DNA of 12,652 nt. Origin: an uncultured Clostridiaceae bacterium (GTDB taxonomy: Bacteria > Bacillota > Clostridia > TANB77 > CAG-508). Location: assembly GCA_958417695.1 (NCBI GenBank), contig CATZDQ010000024.1, positions 1 through 12,652 of the forward strand. The letters run 5' to 3'. The translations under genes were made by a program, and so were the position numbers. Under the pieces are notes generated by a model, which was not told the DNA's origin, searched no databases, and saw only the letters and a list, made by a program, of their open reading frames with translations. Every line of letters starts with the position of its first letter. Positions within the stretch are counted from its first letter, which is position 1. Below are positions 5,919 to 12,652 of the stretch, piece by piece.

Positions 5919-6052
5919 TTTCTTTTCCCCCTTTTTTTATTTAATAATAGCTATGTTAGACAAGTTTACTTTAGAACTATAGCTTTTACTTTTTTTAATG
6001 TCCTATATATAAAATTGCTATCATTTTCCAACTACAACTTGTACTAAAAAGT

Positions 6053-6081
6053 TTGACAAAATACCCATTTGCGTATACAAT
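6053..6081 (+). promoter_or_regulatory. Sigma-A promoter of the large activase gene
   Basis: TTGACA (6053-6058), a 17-base spacer and TACAAT (6076-6081) make a near-consensus vegetative promoter. The leader of about 50 bases ends in AAAGGAG (6124-6130), nine bases before the ATG. I see no riboswitch or attenuator in it. Confidence 0.8.
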
Positions 6082-6139
6082 TATAGTGATTTAGTATGAT
6101 TTTTTTCTATACTATTTCTGATGAAAGGAGCTTACTTAT

Positions 6140-9100
6140 ATGAGCAAATTATTACATATTGGTTTAGATGTTGGTTCTACAACAGTTAAAATTGCTGTTA
6201 TGGATGAAGATTTAAACACCATATATACAGATTATCAAAGACATTTTTCAGATACGAAAAATACAATCTGTCATGTCTTAGAAGATTTAATAAAACAATA
6301 TCCTGATGCAGAATTTACAATTGCTTTGACTGGCTCGGGTGCTATGTCTGCTGCCAAATTTTTAGACTTACCTTTTATTCAAGAGGTAGTTTCTTGTAAA
6401 CGTGCCGTTGAAAAATATATTCCTCAAACAGATGTGGTTATTGAACTTGGTGGTGAGGATGCTAAAATTATTTATTTTGATAAATTTATTGAACAAAGAA
6501 TGAATGGAACATGTGCAGGTGGTACAGGTGCTTTTATTGATCAAATGGCTTCTCTTTTAAACACGGATACAACTGGTCTTAACGAACTTTCTAAAAATCA
6601 CAAAATGATTTACCCTATTGCTTCTCGCTGTGGTGTTTTTGCAAAAACAGATATTCAACCTTTACTAAATGAAGGGGCCGCTAAAGAAGACATTGCTGCT
6701 TCTATTTTCCAAGCAGTAGTTAATCAAACAATTAGTGGACTTGCTTGTGGTAGACCAATTCGTGGTTCTGTAGCTTTTTTAGGAGGACCTTTAAACTATT
6801 TGTCTGAATTAAGACAAAGATTTATTGAGACCTTAAATTTAACACCAGAGCATATTATTATACCTAATGAGGCTCACCTTTTAGTTGCTAAGGGCGCTGC
6901 TTTGGATTCTTTAACCGCTCATCCTGTATCTGTTCAAAAATTACAAAGTAAAATAGATGTTTTAAAGCAATCTCATGATGATACTACGAATCCTTTGTCC
7001 CCTTTATTTTCTATTGATGCAGATTATGAAGAATTTAAACAAAGACATGAACAAGACAAAGTAAAAAGAGGAGATTTATCTTCTTATCAAGGAGATATTT
7101 TTGTTGGAATTGATGCAGGTTCTACAACAACGAAATTAGTAGTAATTGATAATGAAGGAAAATTATTATATTCACTTTATGGAAGCAACGAAGGAAATCC
7201 ACTTCAAAGTGTTATTAAAATGTTAAAAAATATGTATAGTATTCTTCCTGAGAAAACGTCTATTCGTTATAGTGGCGTTACAGGTTATGGTGAGAAATTA
7301 ATTCAAACTGCTTTAAACGTAGATTTGAATGAAATAGAAACCATTGCACATTATACTGCCGCTAAAGAATTTATGCCAAATGTTACTAGTATCGTAGATA
7401 TTGGTGGACAAGATATGAAATATATCAAAATGAAAAAGGGTGTCATCGATAATATCATGTTAAATGAGGCTTGTTCTTCTGGTTGTGGTTCTTTTATAGA
7501 AACTTTTGCTAAAAGTTTAAATCTTTCTATAGAAGAGTTTGTAAATGCTGCTATTGAAGCTAGAAGGCCTGTTGATTTAGGATCTAGATGTACAGTTTTT
7601 ATGAATTCTAAAATTAAACAAGCACAAAAAGAAGGCTATAGTGTAGGTGATATTTCTGCAGGACTTTCTTATTCTGTTATTAAAAATGCCATTCAAAAAG
7701 TTATGAAAGTCAGAGATGTTAAAACACTAGGTGCACATATTGTTGTACAAGGTGGTACTTTCTATAATGATGCTGTTTTAAGAGCTTTTGAACTGATTGT
7801 AGGAAGAAATGTTATAAGACCAGATATTGCAGGACTTATGGGAGCATATGGTGCAGCATTACTTGCTAAAGAACAATATGAGGCTAACCTAGATATGGAA
7901 TATCATTCTACTTTATTAAAATTAGAAGCATTAGATAAATTACAAATTGAAACTTCTCATGTTCGTTGTAATGGCTGTGAAAATCATTGTTTACTAACCA
8001 TCAATAAATTTAGTAATGGTAGTAAATATATTTCTGGTAATCGTTGTGAAAAAGGCGCTGGTAACTTATCTGAGAAAAAAGACCTTCCTAATATTATGAA
8101 ATATAAATATGAACGACTATTTAGTTATAAGCCATTAGATGAAAAGAATGCACCAAGAGGTACAATTGGTATCCCTAGAGTCTTGAATATGTATGAGGAT
8201 TATCCATTCTGGTTCACTTTTTTAACAAACTTAGGCTTTCGTGTTATCATCTCTGAAAAAAGTAACCGTAAAACTTATGAAAAAGGAATAGAATCTATGC
8301 CCTCAGAATCCGTTTGCTTTCCAGCAAAGCTTTCTCATGGACATATTATTGGTTTAATTAACCAAGGTATTAAAACCATATTCTATCCTTGTGTACCCTA
8401 TTCTAGAAAGGAATACGTTAAAGCAGATAACCATTATAACTGTCCTATTGTTATTTCCTATTCGGAAGTATTAAAAAATAATGTGGAAGAATTAAAAGAT
8501 AAACAAATAAAATTCTTAAATCCTTTTCTACCTTTTGATGCAAAACCTTTAGCAGAAGCCATTTTAGATTTACCAGAATTTGAAGAATATCATTTTAATA
8601 AAAAGGAATTATTAGAGGCTGCTAATAAAGCAGAAGAAGAATATCAACATTACAAAAACGACATCCGTAAGAAAGGTGAGGAAGTATTAGCGTATGTTAA
8701 CCAAAATGATTTACATGGCATTGTATTAGCAGGAAGACCATATCATACTGACCCAGAAGTTAATCATGGTATTGATACTTTAATTACTAGTTTAGGGTTA
8801 TGTGTATTAACAGAAGACAGTATTTCACATCTTTCCGAAGCCAAAAGGCCATTAAGAGTAGTTGACCAATGGGTATACCATGCTAGATTATATGCAGCAG
8901 CAGATTTTGTTGGTAAACAAGATAATTTAGAATTAGTACAACTAAACTCTTTTGGATGTGGTGTTGATGCAGTTACTACCGATCAAGTAGAAGAAATCTT
9001 ATCTAGTTACGGAAAAATGTATACTTTAATTAAAATAGATGAAATTAACAATTTAGGTGCTGTACGTATCCGTATTCGTTCTTTATTAGCTAGTATGAAA

Positions 9101-10465
9101 AAGCGCAAAAATATGAAACAATTTTCTAATTTATCTGGCGATTATGAATGTACTAAAAAAGTTTTTACAAAAGACATGAAAAAAGATTATACCATATTAA
9201 TTCCACAGATGGCACCAATTCACTTTGAATTGTTAGAAGCAGCCGTAAGGTGTGCTGGCTTTCAGGTAGAATTACTAAGAAACTGTACAGAGCATACTGT
9301 AGAAACTGGATTGAAATATGTAAATAATGATGCTTGCTATCCATCTATCTTAACAACAGGTCAAATGATTGAAGCTTTACAATCTGGTAAATACGATTTA
9401 AATAAAACAGCTTTAATTATGTCACAAACAGGTGGCGGATGTAGAGCAACAAATTATATTGGATTTATTAGAAAAGCATTAAAAGATTCAGGTTTTGAAA
9501 ATATTCCTGTTATTTCCTTCAACGTTGTTGGAATGGAGAAAATGCCTGGATTTAAAATTACTATTCCTTTAATGGAAAGATTGCTAAAAATGGTAGTATA
9601 CGCAGATTTATTACAAAAAATGCTTATGAAGAATAGAGCATATGAAGTTCATAAAGGTGAATCTCAAGAATTATTTAATACTTGGATGGAAAAATGTAAA
9701 AAATTACTAGAGAAGTCTACCATGAAGGAATTCAAGCAAAGTATATATGATATGGTAAATGATTTTGAAAATATCCAACTAGATACATCTATTCAAAGAC
9801 CAAAGGTAGGCATTGTTGGTGAAGTTCTTATTAAATATCATCCTTTTGGCAATAATTTTGTAGCTGACAAGTTAGAGCAAGAAGGCGCAGAAGTTATTCT
9901 TCCTGATTTTATGGGTTTTGTCAAATTTATTGCTACTCATAAAATTACTTTTAATCAATTAATTAAAACCGATAAAGTAAAAGCAAAAGTATTTAAAACA
10001 GCTATAAAACTAATTGATATCTTAGAAAAAGATGAAAAAATAGCCTTGGAAAATTCTAAAAAAGGATATTTACCACCTTGTAACATCTGGGAATTAGAAG
10101 ATAAAGTAAAAAATATTTTATCTATTGGAAATCAAACAGGTGAAGGTTGGTTTCTAACAGCAGAAATGGTAGAGTATATTGAACACGGTATTCCTAACAT
10201 TGTATGTGTACAGCCATTTGCATGTCTTCCTAATCATGTTGTTGGAAAAGGTGTTATTAAAACGATTCGTGGCCAGTATCCAGAAGCTAATATTTCTCCA
10301 ATTGATTATGACCCTGGCGCTAGTGAAGCAAATCAAACTAACAGAATTAAATTATTAATGACTGTTGCAAAAGATAATTTAATACAATCACAAAAATCTA
10401 AAATAGCAACTGAAAAGGAAAATGAAAATGCTTCAGAAGTCATAGAGGTTACAGATAAAAAATAA
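6140..10465 (+). CDS. Two-activase acyl-CoA dehydratase-type fusion protein (BcrAD/BadFG + DUF2229 + HGD-D-like)
   Basis: This 1441-residue cytoplasmic protein joins parts that are separate in classical 2-hydroxyacyl-CoA dehydratases. Domain 1 (about residues 4-265) and domain 2 (about 320-585) are ASKHA ATPases of the HgdC/BcrAD/BadFG type, with phosphate loops GLDVGSTT (8-15) and GIDAGSTT (323-330). Each keeps the Cys pair that holds the bridging [4Fe-4S] cluster in HgdC: C125/C164 and C445/C484, both 39 apart. A four-Cys cluster follows (C610, C613, C617, C636), then a DUF2229-type region (about 665-880, with ESVCFPAK at C726 and YPCVPY at C751), the GRPYHTDPEVNHG and SFGCGVDA segments (C940), and an HGD-D-like C-terminal part with NNDACYP (C1066), GGGCRATNY (C1101) and VCVQPFACLPNH (C1356, C1362). 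The family is common in strict anaerobes at about this length; its substrate is not established. It probably uses ATP to drive low-potential electron transfer to a reductase or dehydratase centre. No partner genes adjoin it. Confidence 0.93.
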   Translation: MSKLLHIGLDVGSTTVKIAVMDEDLNTIYTDYQRHFSDTKNTICHVLEDLIKQYPDAEFTIALTGSGAMSAAKFLDLPFIQEVVSCKRAVEKYIPQTDVVIELGGEDAKIIYFDKFIEQRMNGTCAGGTGAFIDQMASLLNTDTTGLNELSKNHKMIYPIASRCGVFAKTDIQPLLNEGAAKEDIAASIFQAVVNQTISGLACGRPIRGSVAFLGGPLNYLSELRQRFIETLNLTPEHIIIPNEAHLLVAKGAALDSLTAHPVSVQKLQSKIDVLKQSHDDTTNPLSPLFSIDADYEEFKQRHEQDKVKRGDLSSYQGDIFVGIDAGSTTTKLVVIDNEGKLLYSLYGSNEGNPLQSVIKMLKNMYSILPEKTSIRYSGVTGYGEKLIQTALNVDLNEIETIAHYTAAKEFMPNVTSIVDIGGQDMKYIKMKKGVIDNIMLNEACSSGCGSFIETFAKSLNLSIEEFVNAAIEARRPVDLGSRCTVFMNSKIKQAQKEGYSVGDISAGLSYSVIKNAIQKVMKVRDVKTLGAHIVVQGGTFYNDAVLRAFELIVGRNVIRPDIAGLMGAYGAALLAKEQYEANLDMEYHSTLLKLEALDKLQIETSHVRCNGCENHCLLTINKFSNGSKYISGNRCEKGAGNLSEKKDLPNIMKYKYERLFSYKPLDEKNAPRGTIGIPRVLNMYEDYPFWFTFLTNLGFRVIISEKSNRKTYEKGIESMPSESVCFPAKLSHGHIIGLINQGIKTIFYPCVPYSRKEYVKADNHYNCPIVISYSEVLKNNVEELKDKQIKFLNPFLPFDAKPLAEAILDLPEFEEYHFNKKELLEAANKAEEEYQHYKNDIRKKGEEVLAYVNQNDLHGIVLAGRPYHTDPEVNHGIDTLITSLGLCVLTEDSISHLSEAKRPLRVVDQWVYHARLYAAADFVGKQDNLELVQLNSFGCGVDAVTTDQVEEILSSYGKMYTLIKIDEINNLGAVRIRIRSLLASMKKRKNMKQFSNLSGDYECTKKVFTKDMKKDYTILIPQMAPIHFELLEAAVRCAGFQVELLRNCTEHTVETGLKYVNNDACYPSILTTGQMIEALQSGKYDLNKTALIMSQTGGGCRATNYIGFIRKALKDSGFENIPVISFNVVGMEKMPGFKITIPLMERLLKMVVYADLLQKMLMKNRAYEVHKGESQELFNTWMEKCKKLLEKSTMKEFKQSIYDMVNDFENIQLDTSIQRPKVGIVGEVLIKYHPFGNNFVADKLEQEGAEVILPDFMGFVKFIATHKITFNQLIKTDKVKAKVFKTAIKLIDILEKDEKIALENSKKGYLPPCNIWELEDKVKNILSIGNQTGEGWFLTAEMVEYIEHGIPNIVCVQPFACLPNHVVGKGVIKTIRGQYPEANISPIDYDPGASEANQTNRIKLLMTVAKDNLIQSQKSKIATEKENENASEVIEVTDKK

Positions 10466-10490
10466 AGAGGTAAATCCTCTTTATTTTTTT
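10461..10490. terminator. Bidirectional terminator overlapping both stop codons
   Basis: AATAAAGAGG (10461-10470), loop TAAAT, and CCTCTTTATT (10476-10485) form a perfect 10-bp stem flanked by A- and T-runs. The stop codons of the activase gene (10463-10465) and of the opposing small gene (10483-10481) both lie inside the stem. Confidence 0.9.
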
Positions 10491-10783
10491 ATGCACTCAT
10501 TATATAACTTCATTCCATCTTTTATACCTTCTTTATAGTATATCTCTGAATAAAAAGAAATTTTTATTGCATAGTCCTCTATCCATTTTTCTATTTTCTC
10601 TATAATTTCTTTTTGTTCCTCTTCTTTTATGCATTTTATCATTTCTATAATTTCTTCAATTCGTATATGACTTAATTTATTCTCTAATTCTTCGTCTTCT
10701 ATTTTTCTAATTCTTTCTTCCATTTCATATTGTTTTGCTTCAAATAATTTTTCTAATATTGATTTTTTCTCATTATCTTCCAC
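10481..10783 (-). CDS. Small charged helical protein of unknown function
   Basis: This gene encodes about 100 residues that are almost entirely charged and helical: repeated Glu/Lys with regular Ile/Leu (EERIRKIEDEELENKLSHIR, EEIIEMIKCIKEEEQKEIIE), then a less charged end (FYSEIYYKEGIKDGMKLYNECI). The closing YKEGIKDGMKLYNE segment recalls the C-terminus of small helical clostridial proteins such as the DUF6809 type, but I would not assign it firmly. I prefer the GTG at 10783 over the one at 10792: the G-rich ribosome binding site (10798-10793) abuts the upstream GTG but is nine bases from the downstream one. An extended -10 promoter (TGGTATAAT) just upstream would give a leader of only about 16 bases. 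There is no signal or membrane segment. It converges on the activase gene through a shared terminator and is divergent from the XRE regulator. Confidence 0.65.
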   Translation of the reverse strand: MEDNEKKSILEKLFEAKQYEMEERIRKIEDEELENKLSHIRIEEIIEMIKCIKEEEQKEIIEKIEKWIEDYAIKISFYSEIYYKEGIKDGMKLYNECIKK

Positions 10784-10805
10784 TTTTTTCACCCCCCCTA
10801 TTTCT

Positions 10806-10814
10806 ATTATACCA
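10806..10814 (-). promoter_or_regulatory. Extended -10 promoter of the small helical gene
   Basis: On the minus strand TGGTATAAT (10814-10806) matches the extended -10 form TGnTATAAT; the -35 region is poor, as is usual for this class. The start point would be near 10799, an A, just before the G-rich ribosome binding site. Confidence 0.5.
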
Positions 10815-10891
10815 ATAATTTATTAATTTAAATATATTTTATGTTGATTTTGAATATCTACTTTCTTTTTATGATTTTACATTTTTTGTAA

Positions 10892-10920
10892 TTTATATCC
10901 TTATAATCAGTATTTATCAA
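10892..10920 (-). promoter_or_regulatory. Second, upstream sigma-A-type promoter of the small helical gene
   Basis: On the minus strand TTGATA (10920-10915), a 17-base spacer and TATAAA (10897-10892) fit a vegetative promoter. It would add a leader of about 100 bases and lies next to the inverted repeat at 10930-10965. Confidence 0.4.
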
Positions 10921-10929
10921 CATTTTATG

Positions 10930-10965
10930 ATATACTATGTATGTAGTTATATGCTTTTAGTATAT
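10930..10965. repeat. 8-bp inverted repeat upstream of the XRE gene
   Basis: ATATACTA (10930-10937) and TAGTATAT (10958-10965) are exact reverse complements separated by 20 bases, in the 261-base gap between two divergent genes. It could be an operator for the adjacent XRE repressor. The sequence is AT-only apart from two bases per pair, so chance is possible. Confidence 0.25.
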
Positions 10966-11044
10966 TTTATATCTAATCATTTAGCATATTATTTATTTTT
11001 ATTATTGGATATATAATTTTCATATATTAATAAAGGGTGATTTT

Positions 11045-11389
11045 GTGAAAGATAATTTAACAATAGGTACTAGGATACGTTCTATAAGAGAAAATTTAAA
11101 TTTAAATAGAGACAAATTCTCAGAAATGATAGATATTTCTGAAGCATTTTTAGGTCAAATTGAACGTGGTGAACGTTCATTGAGTTTACGCACTTTAATG
11201 TCTATTTCTGAAACAACTGGTTATTCTACAGATTTTATATTATTTGGAAATAATGATGAAAATGCTATGAACCAAAAAATAAATAAATTATTAAATAAGA
11301 GTTCTGAAAAAGATTTATTTTTTATTTATAATATTGTCAGAACAGCCTTATCTTATTCAAAAGAATTAAAAAATAAAAACAATGATTAA
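11045..11389 (+). CDS. XRE-family helix-turn-helix regulator
   Basis: This 114-residue protein has an N-terminal Cro/C1-type helix-turn-helix domain (about residues 7-66): IGTRIRSIRENLNLNRDKFSEM, then ISEAFLGQIERGERSLSLRTLMSISETTGYSTDFILFG, the normal order of helices with the recognition helix around SEAFLGQIERG. The C-terminal 45 residues are helical and basic and may mediate dimerisation; there is no peptidase or sensor domain. It starts at a GTG at 11045 behind AAAGGGTGA; a -10-like TATAAT at 11012-11017 may be its promoter. Such short regulators are often autoregulatory and control neighbours; here the nearest candidates are the divergent small helical gene and the convergent patatin gene. 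Its stop codon overlaps that of the patatin gene. The target genes are not known. Confidence 0.92.
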   Translation: MKDNLTIGTRIRSIRENLNLNRDKFSEMIDISEAFLGQIERGERSLSLRTLMSISETTGYSTDFILFGNNDENAMNQKINKLLNKSSEKDLFFIYNIVRTALSYSKELKNKNND

Positions 11390-11407
11390 TTTATAATCAT
11401 TGTTTTT
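11375..11407. terminator. Bidirectional terminator overlapping the XRE and patatin stop codons
   Basis: AAAAACAATGATT (11375-11387) pairs with AATCATTGTTTTT (11395-11407) around a 7-base loop. The TAA stop codons of the two convergent genes share the palindrome TTAA at 11386-11389 at the inner edge of the stem. Both sides have the A- or T-run needed for termination in either direction. Confidence 0.88.
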
Positions 11408-12252
11408 TTAAGTTCTCTCATTTTAGCTTTCATTTCTATGTATCCCAAATTATATAAATAATCTATTTTCTTTTTATCTAATAAATGAATATTCTTTGTT
11501 TCTATTTTTACTAAAAAATCTGCATCTTTTAATTCGTAAGTGCTTAATTCATGACATAAAATATCAATAGATGTGCTAACAATATCTATTACATTAAAAT
11601 TTTCTTTTTCTTGTATATCATTTTGAAAAACAACAGAAATAGTTTTATCTACTCCAAATTCTTTTAATTCTTTCCAAGGTACATTTTCTCTAATTCCTCC
11701 ATCTATTAAATAAATATCCTTCCATTTCATAGGTGAAAATACACCTGGAAAACTACAACTAGCTCTAACAGCTTTTCCGATATTCATATCTTGTATATAG
11801 ACCATCTGATCAGAATAGGTTTCTCTATTTTTTATAGAAGAAAAAATATATACTTTTCCATCACACAAACTGACACTTGGAATTAGTAATTTTTTTTCAA
11901 TTTGATTTATATTGGTAATTCCTTTTTTACCACATTCTTTATTCACTAACTTTTCTATTTTTTTACCTGAATTTAATCCTGTGAAAATAAATTTTCTTTT
12001 TTTAAAAATATTAATAATAAACCTAATAAAATTTGTAAAATCAATATAATTAATTCTACTATTATATTTTTTAAAGATTTCATAAATCTCATCTGATTTT
12101 AAACCAATAGCATATAATGTAGCAATAATACTACCAGATGAAGTTCCAGAAATATATTCGAATTTTATATTTTCTTCTTCTAAAGCTTTTAACACACCAA
12201 TATGTGCTGCACCCTTTATTCCGCCACCAGAAAAACAAATGCCTAATTTCAT
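11386..12252 (-). CDS. Patatin-like phospholipase
   Basis: This is a patatin-family acyl hydrolase of 288 residues, expected to cleave acyl esters of phospholipids or other lipids by a Ser-Asp dyad. All three signature elements are present: the oxyanion loop SGGGIKG (residues 8-14), the nucleophile elbow GTSSG (36-40, Ser38), and the DGG motif (184-186, Asp184) in YLIDGGIRENVPW. The segment ASCSFPGVFSPMKW (164-177) is the usual substrate-side stretch. There is no signal peptide, so it is probably cytosolic or membrane-associated; residues 72-90 are hydrophobic and basic. It starts at an ATG with AGGTGA upstream; a minus-strand TATAAT at 12273-12268 may be the -10 element, but no -35 is clear. 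Patatins serve in lipid turnover, and some act as effectors in anti-phage systems; nothing adjacent (no cyclase) supports a CBASS role. It is tail-to-tail with the XRE gene. Confidence 0.93.
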   Translation of the reverse strand: MKLGICFSGGGIKGAAHIGVLKALEEENIKFEYISGTSSGSIIATLYAIGLKSDEIYEIFKKYNSRINYIDFTNFIRFIINIFKKRKFIFTGLNSGKKIEKLVNKECGKKGITNINQIEKKLLIPSVSLCDGKVYIFSSIKNRETYSDQMVYIQDMNIGKAVRASCSFPGVFSPMKWKDIYLIDGGIRENVPWKELKEFGVDKTISVVFQNDIQEKENFNVIDIVSTSIDILCHELSTYELKDADFLVKIETKNIHLLDKKKIDYLYNLGYIEMKAKMRELKKTMIIN

Positions 12253-12652
12253 TTTATCACCTATTCTATTATATTTTATATTTTTTGATATATTACTATT
12301 TATTTTATATTACTATTATTTTAAATATTTTATATTATTTATATTTTTTTCTATTTTAAATCATATTTATTCTACATTTTGCCTTTTTATTTGTTATTTT
12401 TCATAAAATTTACTTTATTTCTTTTATTCTAATTTTCAACATTATGTATCCTCTTTTATGTCCTATAATTTCTTTAACTATTTCTTATTTCCGATAGCTT
12501 TCTACCATCTTCTTACTCTATTATATTTATCCTTATTTCTTATGTTTATTAATTCTATCTTTTATTTAATAATTAATTTATATTTTAATTATTATTTACT
12601 TTTAATTAATTATTTATATTTTATTTATTATTTATATTTAATTAATTATTTA
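12253..12652. other. T-rich then A+T-only intergenic tract, no supported gene
   Basis: The 400 bases upstream of the patatin gene hold no intact gene. From 12253 to about 12558 the plus strand is pyrimidine-rich; the minus strand has only short frames, including a 10-codon ORF (12442-12410) behind AGAGGA that could be a chance leader or decayed sequence. From 12559 to 12652 there is a single C and no G, with TTTAATTAATTATTTA present twice (12601-12616 and 12637-12652). Confidence 0.7.

Noticed and set aside
11386..12252. The patatin gene as part of a CBASS anti-phage system
   Set aside because: No nucleotide cyclase or other CBASS component lies in the window; the neighbour is only an XRE regulator.
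12138..12359. A plus-strand frame opposite the patatin start region
   Set aside because: It overlaps the well-supported patatin gene and is made of residues typical of T-rich DNA.

Overview
The window comes from a low-GC, anaerobic, endospore-forming member of the Clostridia; I cannot name the species. The support is the very AT-rich DNA, strong AGGAGG-type ribosome binding sites, spmA/spmB and a GerMN-domain gene, an AbrB regulator with Spo0A-type boxes at its promoter, and an oxygen-sensitive type of Fe-S activase/dehydratase protein. The long pyrimidine-rich intergenic tracts are typical of AT-rich gut Clostridia genomes.

Layout. 1-1081 (+): 3' part of walJ (MBL-fold hydrolase), then rlmH, a known Firmicutes pair. 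1082-1407: intergenic region with a 103-bp element bounded by a perfect 14-bp inverted repeat, an AT-rich terminator, and a probable 33-codon gene on the minus strand with its own promoter. 1408-2528 (-): spmB and spmA, spore maturation, overlapping by one base. 2529-2725: divergent control region with a sigma-A promoter and two identical Spo0A boxes. 2726-2983 (+): abrB. 3015-4588 (-): yabB then rsmI, two RNA methyltransferases, converging on abrB through a shared terminator; this is the Bacillus yabB-yazA-rsmI-abrB locus without yazA. 4681-4878 (+): a small Cys/Asn-rich protein with a strong terminator. 4915-5369: T-rich DNA with no supported gene. 5370-5918 (-): a membrane-anchored GerMN-domain protein. 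6140-10465 (+): a 1441-residue fusion of two acyl-CoA dehydratase activase-type ATPase domains with dehydratase-like regions, under a near-consensus sigma-A promoter. 10481-12252: a small helical protein (-), an XRE regulator (+) and a patatin-like phospholipase (-). 12253-12652: T-rich DNA ending in almost pure A+T.

How the genes fit together. The left half is core and sporulation housekeeping: ribosome methylation (RlmH, RsmI), tRNA methylation (YabB), the transition-state regulator AbrB apparently under Spo0A, and spore cortex or germination functions. The large activase protein stands alone, with no separate dehydratase subunits beside it. The right end looks more accessory. Convergent gene pairs repeatedly place both stop codons at or inside one shared bidirectional hairpin. 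I saw no CRISPR array, tRNA, rRNA, transposase or phage structural gene. The least explained items are the 33-residue amphipathic cationic peptide gene, the 103-bp inverted-repeat element, and the Cys/Asn-rich small protein.
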